From Erythroxylum novogranatense (Eukaryota; Streptophyta; Magnoliopsida; Malpighiales; Erythroxylaceae), in the NCBI GenBank assembly GCA_029891385.1, contig CM057234.1, forward strand, positions 20,508,350-20,572,349: a stretch of 64,000 nt of DNA, written 5' to 3'. Position 1 is the first letter of the stretch, and the number at the start of each line of letters is the position of its first letter. Below the pieces are notes generated by a model that saw only the letters and a program-made list of their open reading frames with translations, did not search any database and was not told the DNA's origin. Position numbers and translations under genes: made by a program. This document shows, one piece after another, positions 35,842 to 47,849 of this stretch.

Positions 35842-37348
35842 TGTTGGATCGGAAAATGAAAGCATGATATATTTGGAGAATCGGTAGATTTCAAAACTTT
35901 TTAGAAATCATATTTGTAGCGGAAGCAATATATCCAAATCATCATGCCAATCCATATATAATACGGTATAAGGATAATCATAAACAAAACAAGATGAAGA
36001 GTATTACCAACTCCTTTACTACAGCTTTAATTACTCGTTGCGCTATCTTCTCCTTCTTCTTGTATCAAAAGCCTTTAATTTTGAATCCTTTCCTTTTTCT
36101 ATCCTCTCCTTGTTGTTGTATCCTCAACCAACTTGATCTACCACTTAATCTAATCAATTACATAAACTAAAGTCTAGCCCATTTCTAAATGTACATTTGG
36201 GCTTCTAGTTAACCATTAATTAGAGCAAGTCCAATATTCAATTATGGGCTTCTAAAATGTCCATTTATATTTCTTACTTAGCTTGATAACTTTCCTAGAA
36301 GCCAAGTGGGAAATCTTATTGGCTTTGATAATTTAAGCTCTAATAAGCCCAAAATTAATTTAATCTCATCAGAATTAATTTACTCATTAGAATTAATTCT
36401 AGCTTATTAACTAAATGTCATTCCACTAAAGACAATTAGTTGAACTCTTGAATTATTAAATATTATGAGAACACATATTTTATGTCCAATTGCAAACCCT
36501 ATTTAGAACCTTATTATAGCCATCCACACAACAAAGGGTAAAATTAATGTTTTGCCCTTATGTGGGTTTTTCATTATAGATCTCCCGTTTTACTTTATAT
36601 GGTGATTAACACACAAGATCTCATCTTGGTGTTAAGACTTGATAGGTAGCTAGTCCATCAAACTACTGGCGCCAATTTAATCACCTAATCTCCTTAAAAC
36701 ATCTAGAAGTGATGATATCACTATAAACTCTTTATTTGAGTGAATGTTCCCTGATACATGTTTCAATTAATAATTCTAAGATGCAGACATTAGATTAATA
36801 CTCTGAAAAAATCCATTCCAATCATATCAAGAATTATAATTAAACACATACGAGTTGACCACTCATCAAGATTATGATTCATAATAAGTGAATGCTTAAG
36901 TTGTATGCTTTAAGATTAAAGTAACAACCTACTTATTCTTGAAAACATACTCGTTTTCAGATCCATTTAATAGTGCCATTATCGATAGTTGACTACTATC
37001 ATCATATGAAACTCATCAATCCCTTTAAATAAACTCCTTTACTTATATAGAGATAGATCGCAACACTACAATGTAAACCATAATCAAGCGACCAATTTGA
37101 TTATTCAACTGTGAATCAATTAATTTAGATTCTTATAATATACATGTTTTCCATACATCTATATGTATATGTATATTACTTACAAAAGAATCTTGGTACC
37201 TTTTGACTAGATATATAATGCTCATATAAATAAAACAAAATTTTTTATTAATAATAAATATTTTAATTACAAAACTGTAACTGAAGAAAATAAAGTTACA
37301 TGTAAATACACTTGCTTTCTAAGACACTATATTTACATAACTCCAGCA
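35842..37348 (-). repeat. 5' LTR of the Copia element
   Basis: 1,507 bp, clearly the partner of 28342-30434 but with a large internal deletion (between CTACCACTT and AATCTAATC, near 36149). Confidence 0.9.
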
Positions 37349-37353
37349 ACAAC

Positions 37354-38115
37354 TACAGAATGAAGTTACCTAGAATATTCCTTCGTTGGGTTGAATGTTG
37401 ATTGTGGATTCACCATATCTAGATAGTCTAAGGCCATATAAGGAAACCAGGTACAAATTAGTCGAACCATAGATTTGACATGCCCTCACTAATAGAAGAG
37501 ATCAAAGTAGCATGTTACCAGTGATGAGATTTTGGTTGAAGTACAGAAGGTGAGAAGACAGAGAGATGCAATCCTTACCATTCCAAACAGAAACCCTCTA
37601 TAAAACCCCAAGAAAGGTTGTGAGAAAGGAAAATAAGATTAAACCAAAAATTGGTCACAATCGAACGAAATATACTTACCTGAGCCAGATCCCTTAATTG
37701 GTAGCTCTAGAAAGCCTCTCCCCTCTTACATCTCAAGATTTAGATGGATGGAACACAAGAGGTCAAATCCTAAGCGCAAAACTTCCTGGAGATGAGAAAG
37801 CTTTCAGAATAATTAAAGAACGGAGGGCACGAATCACCGTCACACACTGATTGTAAGATCTTCCCTACCTTAATCAAGAAAGGGATCAAAGACACGAGAA
37901 AAGCCTTATGTCGTTATTCCTAATTTGTCAGATGTCTTTGTTAAATATAAAGTATTGGGTCTTGGAGCCAAACATCATCATATATGTCCTAGTGAATGTT
38001 GCCGTATTCTTTCTACTGAGGTTAGTAGTACAATTGGGTTTATCTCAATTTGGCATTAACTCTTGTTTTCATGTAATCTCCAACATTTACTAATGAATTT
38101 TTAAATTCTCATAAA
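37354..38115 (+). other. LINE 3' UTR and probable 3' end
   Basis: Continues the LINE after the Copia element. Near 37985-38110 it contains TACTGAGGTTAGTAGTAC, TTGGGTTTATCTCAATTTGG and CTAATGAATTTTTAAATTC, then CATAAAAG, the type of tail that closes plant L1 elements. The poly(A) is almost gone. No coding potential. Confidence 0.6.
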
Positions 38116-38794
38116 AGTATGTAAAAGTCAAAAATTTGAAAACAAAAGGCTTGCCATATTAATTATTCTCCTAATAAGAGTCCTTCTTAAAGAGATGCCC
38201 TATGTATATAAGAAAAAAATGCAAATAAAGATATGTTTAGTTACATTGTGCATGTAGAAACCTAAGACATCAAGAAATTAAAGTAGCTCCGGTTGAGCTA
38301 ACTTTTACCTAAATATCACACAACTGCACACTTTAAACCACTAAACGAACATAAGTAAGAGGAATAAGTAAGACTTGTCTTAAATCATAAACCAAGGGCA
38401 CCTATACGAATGGAAATTTAGACTCTATTGCCTACTGAACTCTTTCTATGAATAATTGAATAGAGATTGACATCACAACTCTGTTGTCCTACTGAATTCT
38501 TCCTATTGCCAAATGTAATAAAGTCGCTAAACGTTTAGATTCTGTTGTTATCTTTAATTTATATTTGGATATTAATAAGATTTTAAATATTATTTATAAA
38601 ATATTTAAATAAAGATAAAAACATGTAATAATATTTTGAAATATTTGTTTATAATTAGTTTGATTTACTTATAAATACTTATGCAACCTCATTTTTATGT
38701 ATAAAGAATCTAATTCAAGTATCTAAGACCAGAATTCATAAGGATACCAATCTTTTAGGTTTTAATTTATAAATTAATATTTAGAGATTGAGCA
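38116..38794. other. AT-rich intergenic DNA
   Basis: No gene or repeat recognised. It would be the target DNA to the right of the LINE, up to the TGTAACA LTR. Bases 38790-38794 (GAGCA) would be one target-site copy of that LTR element. Confidence 0.5.
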
Positions 38795-38898
38795 TGTAAC
38801 ATCCTGTCCCCATATTAAGGGTTAGAACCGAAATCTCAGTACATATGTGCTCAAGGAGAGACAAAGGAAATGCGTTGGTCTTGCTCATGCATCATATT

Positions 38899-38931
<33 letters not shown>
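38899..38931. repeat. (CA)13 and (TA)n microsatellite
   Basis: Thirteen CA dinucleotides followed by a short TA run, about 100 bp inside the TGTAACA LTR. Confidence 0.95.
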
Positions 38932-39789
38932 GCATTTAATTCATAAATGCTTGCACTTTGGAATGAGGAATTAGTGGTGTTTAATGTTTTACTTGGGTAA
39001 TGTTAATTGGAATAATTGCAATGTTACTTTGAGGGTAGTACATGAAATGGGTGTTTTGTGTCTGATTGTGTTAATAATAAATATTGTATGAGATTATGTA
39101 TGACTTGTGTGATTGAGGAATGCGTATGTGCATATCCTCTGCAATCGATTATTTGTGTTGGTTTGGCATGTGGGAGATTTAAATTGAGTTTGCGATGTAT
39201 GTGGTATTGGGAATAAGTGATGTTAATGTGTTGTTAAACCGTCCTAAGTGTAGGAATGGTGTTCAGAAACTTCAACAGAAAAACTATACTGATCTAGATG
39301 GAATTAGTCAAAGTGGTCTTAAAAAAAGTTGTAGCTGATGTTTTTAGCTTTCTAACGCAGTAAAGTATGCAATTTTTTGATATCCGGGCTAGGAGTTATA
39401 ATCGATTTTGGAAGTTGTTCAAGAAAGGTGATTAGGACATAAAGTTTGATTGAATTTTCGACCATTATAGAGACTAATTTTGGCTTTAAGTTCTGCATGG
39501 AAGTGGTAGATTATGTTTTTACCTTTTCATTGATATAAAGTATGGAAATTTTGGACAAGGGCGTAGAAAGTTATGAGTTTTAGAAATTCTGTTGCTGTTC
39601 AGGTGGGCTGATCGATCAACCATCTTGTGTGGACTTTTTGACCCCTTTAGAGGCCGATCTGGTTTTTAAGTCCTTCATAAAAGTTGTAGAGCGTTCTTTT
39701 ATCTTTCCATCGATACAAAGATTGTAAAATTTGGAGTTCTGAGTCAAAATTTATGAAAGTTGGAAGATAGGATGTTGGAGTGGGAAACC

Positions 39790-39890
39790 TTTGATGGCCG
39801 ACCGACTGACCAAGCGCTGGCCAATCGACCGATTGAAAGTTGGCTGACTGAACGAACGAGAGCTTGCCGACCGACCAAGCATTGAATTGA
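39790..39890. repeat. CCGACCGACC-rich patch in the TGTAACA LTR
   Basis: Contains GGCCGACCGACTGACCAAGC, GGCCAATCGACCGATTG and GCCGACCGACCAAGC: irregular repeats with CGACCGA cores and partial dyads such as CAATCGACCGATTG. It occupies the same place in the LTR as the CGTCGC arrays of the other family. Confidence 0.75.
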
Positions 39891-39958
39891 AAATGGCAGA
39901 TCAAATCCAAATGGGATGATTGATTAAAAGGTTATGAGTTAGATATTTTTCTGAACAT

Positions 39959-40567
39959 ACTTCAATATTTTGGAGATATCATGAGCTATAGAGATCTAAT
40001 CGATCTGATTCTTGTTTCAAATGAAACTAGAGACATGGATATAAAAGTTATCTGAAGGAGCCGATCAATAATTTAGCTTCTAAGATGTTCAATTTCTGGA
40101 GTGAAGTCACATGTAGTGTTCAGTCTTGATTTAGTTTTGGTCCAAACAAAATATCAAACAGACTTCAGTATTTTGAATATATCATGATCTATAGAGCTCT
40201 AATCGATCTGATTATTGTTTCAAATGAAAATAGAGACATGGATCTACAAGTTATCTAAAGGAGATGATTGACAATTTAGCCTTTAAGATGTTCAACTTCT
40301 GGAGTGAATTTACGTGTAGTGTTCAGTCGTGATTTAGTTTTGGTCCAAACGAAATATCGAAAAGACTTCAGTATTTTGAACATATCATGATCTATAGAGC
40401 TCCAATTGATCTGATTCTTATTTCAAATGAAACTAGAGACATGGATATACAAGTTATCTAAAGGAGCCGATCAACAATTTAGCCTCTAAGATGTTCAACT
40501 TCTGGAGTGAAATTACGTGTAGTGTTCAGTCTTGATTTACTTTTGGTCCGAACGTGCTTTGCCCATA
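39959..40567 (+). repeat. 203-bp tandem repeat, three copies
   Basis: Copies begin with ACTTCARTATTTTG at 39959, 40162 and 40365, an exact 203-bp spacing. The unit is the same module that occurs once or twice in the other long LTRs (GATCTGTAGAG, ATTCTT, AAACTAGAGACAT, GTTCAATTTCTGGAG), here amplified in tandem. Confidence 0.85.
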
Positions 40568-42825
40568 ACTTCTTCATTTTTGAACTGAATTGAGCGATTT
40601 TGGTGTCTATAGAAAACTCAGATAGAGAGGAACATTTCTATATGAGAAAGTTTTATCATATTGCTTCTTTTACCTGATCGAATTAAGGAGCGACGGTGTC
40701 AATTTTTAAGGAAAAAAGGAAGGGCATTGTTGGATGATCACTTAAGATTCTAAGTTATAAGGCTTATATGTAAGCGCAAATTGGACTTTATGCGCTTATT
40801 AATGGCATTTTGGTAAATCAGACAAGTGGGGTTTTGTTTAAATAGAAGAAGACGAGAGATGTTGTGGGACTTAGAAAAAACAAAAGAGAAACAGAAGAAG
40901 AGAGAAGAGTGAGAGCTTTCGGTGGAGAAAGGAGGAAGAAGAAAAGCAAAACTAGGTCTTGATTTTTTAAGCCCTTCAAGAGGGATTTTCATGGTGCTCA
41001 AGAAGAGAAAAACGTGGAGGATGATGAGAGCTTCCATCCAAGCCAAGAAATTCATTGATTGGTGAAAGATCACGGTAAGATTGAGATTTTTGATTTGTTA
41101 ATTTTTGAAGGGTTTTGGTTCATATGGATTAAGATTGGAATAGGGTTGTGTTTCCTAAGCTCAATTTTAGTGTTTGTGTAGTATGTGATGTTGAATTTGG
41201 GTAATTATGGTTTAGAGAATTTTAATTTTGATGAAGAAAAGAAGTAATGGAGAAATTGATGCTTTGGACGAGTTTCAAGCATGGATATGAGGTGAGTGAC
41301 CTAGACGGTTCCTCAATTATTATGTGCTTAGAATTCTGTCTTTATAAAACTGTGGTGAATAATGGTGGGTTAGTGAATTGCGTTTTATTATGGATTCCGG
41401 ACAGAAGGTCTGGTGAAATGGGAGATTATGATATAGAAGTACAAATTGTCTGTGAATTTGGACCCTCCATGTTTGAAATGTGCATAAATAGGATTGTGAA
41501 TAAAATGTAATTCTGAACTATTTGTTTGATTGTGAAATATTTGGGATTGATTGTGATTGAAATACTGCATTTTTTTGACATATGCATTCCATGCATGAGT
41601 GCAAAATCAGATAATGGTAGTTATGATCGGAGTAGCCATCAAGAGCTAAAAGCTCACCGTACTTGGGCCTTGAGCCCATAGTGATTTCAGAGCCTCATGC
41701 TCAACGATTAATGCGACCATATTGGGACAGTTTGAGCGCTCGGTCACAACACCGTGATAAATGGGAAAAGTGTCACATACGCATTCCATATGCATTTGAG
41801 TGAATAATTTGATTTGGTGAAAGGCAAAAAAATGCCTTATACTTATTTGATTGACAAATATGTATTTGGATATGAACGAAACTGTGAAATGCTCCACTTC
41901 AAAGGTGGAATGTCGGACTAAAGTCTAATGATATGAGAAGTGATTGAAAGGGATAGATAATTGTGGGTGATACATTGTGACATATGCATTACATATATGA
42001 ATGCATGATCAGATAATGGTCGTTGTGACTAGAGTAGCCACCGATCAGAGCTACAAGCTCAACGATTAATGATCCCTATATGGGGCAGCTATCAATGAGC
42101 CCTATATGGGACAGTTTAGGCACTCGGTCACAACAAAGTAACAATTGGAAAGTGAGTCTCATATACACTGAGTATGCATGACATAAATGATTAAATGATA
42201 TTGAATGTGAAATAACTGAACAAGTTCATGTGATTCAATATGTTTATTAATGAAATGATATGAATATGGGAAATAATGTGATATAGGAAATAAAGTGAGA
42301 TTGGTTCAGTGATTGAAAGTGAAATAATATGAACATGTGAGATATTGGAAAAAAATGTGTAATGAAATGTGACTTATGAAATATATGTCTTATGTGATAT
42401 ATGATGAGTGAGCCACCAATGATGGTCACTCACTGAGTTTGCAAAACTCACCCAAAATTTATAATTATTTTTCAGGATCAGAAGAATACCCCGTTAGGCC
42501 AACGAGAGTATATTTGCAGGATTCAAGTGAAGGATAAAAGTCGCGATCAGTTCGCGTCTGTATTGCATGTCTTTATTTTTGTAATGAAGTGTATATTTGT
42601 ATTTGGGAAATAGACCCGAGTGGCTATTGGAAATTGTGTATAATGAAATTGTATATGATTGAATGAGGAACCAACTTGGGGTTTGAATTTTTCATATATT
42701 GTTATGTGAAAAAAAATGTACCGACTACTGAATGAGTGTTTTAACCCGTCACCCTCGCGGGGCTCGGACTCGAATATCACCGTCGATGTCAGGTTCGGGT
42801 CATGCGGGAGTGGAGTGTTACATTA

Positions 42826-42840
42826 GGTAGTATCAAAGCC
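42826..42840 (+). promoter_or_regulatory. primer-binding site remnant
   Basis: GGTAGTATCAAAGCC follows the LTR by three bases, a decayed copy of the TGGTATCAGAGCC type. The downstream dyad GCCCAG...ATGGGC parallels the one after the primer site at 21731. Confidence 0.7.
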
Positions 42841-43256
42841 CAGAAGTACAATCTTACATGGGCATTCTGAACTATGTGCCAAGTGATATGTGTAGGCATA
42901 GTAGTTATGTCATAACAGACAACATCTACTGATCTCCCAGTATGAGTCACATGCATGAGCATTTCCTTAAGAGTTGGAGCGGTTAAAAGCATTGAAGACA
43001 ATTGGTCTAGTCTCGTATGATGGAAAAAGGTTCACCTCAATTGGGATATGCATCCTTAGAGGTGATACAGGTGTGAATAGGTATGTTTTTTAGGATTGAT
43101 CGAGGAAAAAGAGTATATGAGTTTTAAAAAAAGGGAGATTAAAGTGTACAGATGGAATGAAATGAAATCGTGAAATGGTTATGATCATGAAAGCATGAGC
43201 TTGGAACCAAAATGGTTATGCGAATATTGTGCTAAGAGTTTGTAAATCAGTATAAG

Positions 43257-43301
<45 letters not shown>

Positions 43302-45640
43302 AAATTTAAGGGTGGAAATTCCTAATGATTGTGCATCAGAAATTCTGGATTGGTTGAATATATATATATATGGATAAAGAAATGGTAAATGGATGGATAA
43401 ACAGATAAAGATGTAGTGTATCTGTATCAATGAATGTCATATTTTGTTGTGTTTCGATGATATGTCCTCGAATGTGATATAAATGTGATTACCCTATCAC
43501 AGATTGTTTGAGGAAAAATAAAGAGATAAAGTGTATAAGTCAAGTTGATATAACCTTGAAAGGTCAAGTTTGAACTTAAAATGGTTATGTGAATTATCGA
43601 TATCAGAATTATGTTTTGATATGGGAATAAAACTGTGTGAAATGAAATTCAATGAAAAGCAGAAAATGAAACAACGATAGTGATATATGAAAAGAATTGT
43701 CGAGTTTAGGTTGATTCACCTTTTTGAGTATACATTGGATATTGAGTTCACCATGATTAGTGAAACAATTGAGCTTATGCTTTTTGGGTGATATATATAT
43801 ACCAAAGTATAAGTGTAAAAGAAATCGTTTAGTGCCTCACAGAGCCTTAGTGCAAAGGATGTTCCGATCATTCAGTTATGGTATATAGAAAAAAACTTTG
43901 CTCTTATTGAGATATTGAGTATAGTTGGAATTGATCTTCTTGAGATACTAAAAATGATTGAAACACAATTATGAAATATAGTTGGTTGATGAGAATTTCA
44001 TGAACAATATCGATGATTGTAGCAAGAAATCTTCTTTCAAAGAAGAATTTCCCTAATTGAGTTAAGATGAACAGACGATTCAAGTTAATAGTAGTCATGA
44101 CAGGAACAAATCGAAAATAAGTATGTATTCAAGAGGAGACGCAAGCATAGCAAGTGGAATATACTACTGAGATTATATGCATTGTGTTTAAGGTAATGTA
44201 AAGTATCCAACTACGTGAGTGGATCTTCAATTTGAGGTGATCCTATTGCAAATGTGAAGAGAATAGGTCTCCATAATATTTGATGCAAAAATGTTGGGAG
44301 ATCTTAAATTGAATCTAAGAAAAATAATACCAACCCACAAAGTGAAATACTCAAACGAAGTGGAATGTATGGAGGTACAAGTACGAATGAATAGGCATTT
44401 GAATATGTCGATGTGAATTAAAGGGAAATCAAATGAAAAGAGAAAATCAATAGAGACAAGAAGTCCTAAGAGGAAATTGAAAATGACGTGAGGTAATGTT
44501 ACCTTCATTAAGGGATTGCCAAAAAAAAAAATCAATTGTGGACTCAATGAAAATTTTGAGTGATGTCTGTTGAAGTCAACAGTACCCCAATAGAGATTTA
44601 TGCGATGTAAGCAAATGGTATCAATTGATGACTATAATCATAGATGGTATTTTGAAAGTGTTGAAAAGTAAAAAGAGATATATGAATAATTGAGGAATCT
44701 GACACTGATACTAAGCATATCATTTGGAGATTGTGCTATATATGATGAAGTTTCACATCAGAAAGTATGATACAATATGTTGTAACAGTATAATATGAGT
44801 TGATTTTGATAAGTGGTATCGGTGCTAGGATAGAAATTTTTTGAACTCTTGGAGACATTATATATGCTAAGGCATTCCTGTAATGTACAAATTGTGTAGT
44901 TTCGAGAAAATTATTGAGCTTGAAAGGCATGCACAAATGAATTTTATACTGGTAAAGGTAGAGTGTAGTCTAAAACATTGAACAGACAATTCTAAAATGA
45001 ATAGCGCAAATTCAGATATTGGGGTTTCTAAATTTAGGCCAATGAAGAGTGCAAAATGTCAAGTAGAATATGGGGTAAAATGAAATGCTACTAGTGTATT
45101 GAAGTCTTTGATTCAGTTTGCCGGAAAGAGGTAAGAAAGTTTAAGAGTTAAGGATTCAAAATGGTTAGTCCCATAATGAATCTAAACTTTCGAGTGAAAC
45201 CAGAAGAACGATATTTGGTGATGGAAATAAGAAGTATGTGTACCCGAAAAAAGTGATGGAGCAAAGAAATTGTTAGAGAAGTACGTGGTTACATGTTTAA
45301 ATTTCCAACAGTGAGAAGTGTTTAAAGCTTATAGGAGTTCATAGGAATATGAGTTTGTTGTATAGTTCTGATTGACTATAGGTATAACAATGGTGCGATG
45401 AGTGAGACAAAGGAAAGTGACTTGTGAAAGATGAATGGGTTAGATGAGGTGGATCAAAATCGGACAGATGAAATATAGTTAAGTGAATATACGAATTGAG
45501 TGCATGAACACTAAAGAACAGTGAATTGTCAAAGGAGAGATGAATCTGAAATAAGAGTCAATGATATGTGAAAGATAAATGAGTTAGGTGAATTAACACC
45601 TGTTATAGTGAAATGGACCAATGCAAACAAATTACTTAGT
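42841..45640 (+). other. non-coding interior of the TGTAACA element
   Basis: About 2.8 kb with no frame above about 106 codons on either strand and no retroelement protein motifs. A (TA)20 tract is at 43261-43299. The sequence is rich in GAAATGAAATG-type words. Either a LARD interior or a completely decayed coding region. Confidence 0.6.
43261..43299. repeat. (TA)n microsatellite
   Basis: An uninterrupted run of about 20 TA dinucleotides; a shorter run lies at about 43360-43372. Confidence 0.95.
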
Positions 45641-47710
45641 CGATCTTAAACAAATTCCGACATCCGTAAACAAACACTTTAGATAGCTTATCGCGTTGCG
45701 TTGGAAACCTTAAACTTAATCTATCTGATTCCGTGCAAATTTTTCTTTTTCTTATTTTTCATTCCCTCTCTTCTTATTCATCTTTATTCAAAGCTCATAC
45801 TAATCGAAATAATATCATTTCCCTTTTTGGAAATTCATTCTAAACAATATCCCACTTACCTTATTCTTCATGTTCAAACCACATCTCATCAATAAATTCA
45901 AAACTTGTCATTCTCTTTATTTGCCAATAAACACTTAGTACATATACCACTATACTACCCTACAAAAAATCGGGCAGCATAACGACTATATTAAGCTAAC
46001 CCAAAACCTGCACACATAGGATTTAAAACTCACTTTTATAATTCAGCTCAAACAACAATCCTCAAATCAGTACACAAATCTCATAATGCAATACAATTCA
46101 TACTCAACTTTATAAATCAATTCCTTATACAACCCAATCATTCTCATCTATCATAACCATACACAAGTTCTTGTACAATTTCATAATCCAAATACATCAT
46201 GAACTAAATGCGTACATTACACTAATGGCCTTCCAAGCCATGTACAATTTTCCAATGATCAAAATCCAAAGTACACAATGCACAATAATTCTCATTTTCT
46301 CAACAACATCTAAACTTAACAATAGTTCAATAAGAACTCATACAAACAAAATCTCTCATTTTCTTTCACCTGATCTTCTTCTCATCACCTTTGGATGGGA
46401 ATGAAGGGGGGGTGAGCTTAAAAAGCCCGTGGGTAATAGGTTTATAATCAATCATAAGCAAAACCGTTCGAAAGTTTACTGCCACAGAAATTTCTTGTTG
46501 AAAATCCATAAAATGCTCGTTTCTCAATTTTTTGTCATGTATTGAAATCCATAATCCGCAAAACATAAATGTATCAACTTGCTCAAAAATCACAATTTCA
46601 TAATGTAATACATCATCTCATAACACATGTTTGAATACAATTCAATGCAAAGCATAGCTTTGCACATTAATATGCAAATGCACAATCAATTGGCTCGAGG
46701 GGTTCCGTGAAACAAAACGGATAAATCGAAGTTTATACCATGAACGAAACGAGTCTATTTTTAGATCTCGTATGGCACAAGCGGCCAGCTGGGAGAAGGC
46801 TTTTGTCAACGTGCACGTGACTTACGAAACGGTTCCTCTCTCGCCCAAACAAAGAACATAAACAATGATCAAACTCATTTCATTGAAATGAAATGCTTTC
46901 ATGCTTTTCACATTCTTTTTCTTCTTTCCAACAAATCAAAATGCCATGCTCAAATACATAGCATAATCACATCACAATTCAATTCTCATCAAAGTGTCAT
47001 ATATTTCTCAATGCATAACATAACATAACATAACACATCACAATGCATTTTTGCATGCTCATAACCATTCAAATCCAATTCATGGAGTATATGAACACAT
47101 GTAAACCAATTCTTTAAATCATTTTAAAAAAATATATGCACAATCATAAAATATTTGAAATCATTTTATTATCTCAATTTAGGAAAATCTTTAATGGCTT
47201 ATTATTCAACTATAAACATGAAACCCACCTCATATCCATGCTTGGAGCTTGAATAGAGCTTCAATTCTCCAAAGCCTTTCTTCTTTCTCCCAATTTCAAA
47301 TTCCCTAAATCAAATCACCCAAATTCTACTTCATAAAAATCATGATTTTCAAAATTGATTACATAAATCACAAACCCATACTCATATCATGACATCTAAA
47401 TCAAGAACTTCCAAAATCCCTAAATCATACAATTGGGCATAAACCCTAACTCACATTAATCCAACATTAATCATCAATCATAGTATAATCACTTCAATGG
47501 ACCTTAGAAAACTCAAATCCATAACCTTTCCAAACCAAATCAACTAACATCTCACTACAAATATTCAAAATCAAAACTTCTCTCTCTTACCTTTTTCTCC
47601 TCCATTTTCGAATTTATCAAGCTCCAAAGGAAGCCATCTTCTTCTTGCTTTCTTCCCCTTTGACAAGCATCAAAATCCTCTAGGAAACCAAAAAAAAAAA
47701 CGAACCTTGC

Positions 47711-47760
47711 TTCCTCCTCCTCCTCCTCCTTCTTCTTCTTCTTCTCCTTCTTCTCTCCCT
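47711..47760. repeat. (TCC)n/(TTC)n tract
   Basis: TCC then TTC repeats; read on the minus strand this is the GAAGAAG leader region that lies after the promoter in all LTRs of this family. Confidence 0.9.
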
Positions 47761-47831
47761 CTCTATCGTTTCTTTCTTCTTTTCTCTCTTACATTTCGTG
47801 GGTTCCTCTTCTAAAATTACAGACATGTGCC

Positions 47832-47849
47832 TTATAAAGTGCCATGTCA
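47832..47849 (-). promoter_or_regulatory. putative LTR core promoter (minus strand)
   Basis: Minus-strand TGACATGGCA (47849-47840, exact family word) followed by CTTTATAAGG, a TATA-like box. Same arrangement as at 11311 and 59417. Confidence 0.55.

Larger units (their letters stand above)
28342..37348 (-). mobile_element. Copia retrotransposon (Tork-like), minus strand, degenerate
   Basis: A 9,007 bp element flanked by ACAAC at 28337-28341 and 37349-37353. In coding orientation the 5' LTR is on the right (35842-37348) and the 3' LTR on the left (28342-30434). The primer site and polypurine tract are in place. The polyprotein has gag, protease, integrase, RT and RNase H in Copia order but many stops. 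The C-terminus (GHLEGMGMRDMSNLL, then stop and polypurine tract) is reminiscent of Tork-lineage Copia. About 7 differences in the first 107 bp of the two LTRs suggest an older insertion than the LARD-like element. Confidence 0.93.
3560..38115 (+). mobile_element. L1-type LINE retrotransposon, near full length, split by four insertions
   Basis: The five segments are about 3560-6251, 7280-7574, 16804-17412, 26618-28341 and 37354-38115. Joined at the single-copy target sites they give about 6.1 kb, a normal length for a plant L1. They read in order as ORF1 (DUF4283-like), endonuclease, reverse transcriptase, zf-RVT and a 3' UTR. Every break coincides with an insertion flanked by a short direct repeat: GATTA, ATA, GCTAG, ACAAC. 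The coding parts carry many stops and frameshifts, so the element is dead. The 5' boundary is uncertain. The 3' end is placed where a run near TCTCATAAAAG follows a sequence that resembles plant LINE tails. No flanking duplication of the LINE itself was found. Confidence 0.85.
38795..42822 (+). repeat. 5' LTR of TGTAACA type, 4.0 kb
   Basis: Begins TGTAACATCCTGTCCCC and ends GTGGAGTGTTACA. It shares the module order of the TGTTGG family: three modules with AAGT(A/T)TG...TTATGA wording (about 39330-39770), a CCGACCGACC-rich patch, then modules with ATTTTGGAGATATC. The promoter region is followed by a GAGAGAAGA leader. The end region has a conserved GTGACCTAGACGGTTCC, also seen at about 56605. 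Confidence 0.85.
38795..45640 (+). mobile_element. Gypsy-type long-LTR element (TGTAACA family), 5' LTR and non-coding interior
   Basis: A 4,028 bp LTR (38795-42822) followed by a primer-site remnant and about 2.8 kb of interior without a gag or pol trace. No 3' LTR of this type follows; the interior stops where a minus-strand LTR begins near 45640. A multi-kilobase non-coding interior between very long LTRs fits a LARD. A second LTR of this type is at 53537. The right boundary is approximate. Confidence 0.7.

Noticed and set aside
43185..43430. Minus-strand frame with (YI)n
   Set aside because: Translation of the (TA)n microsatellite.
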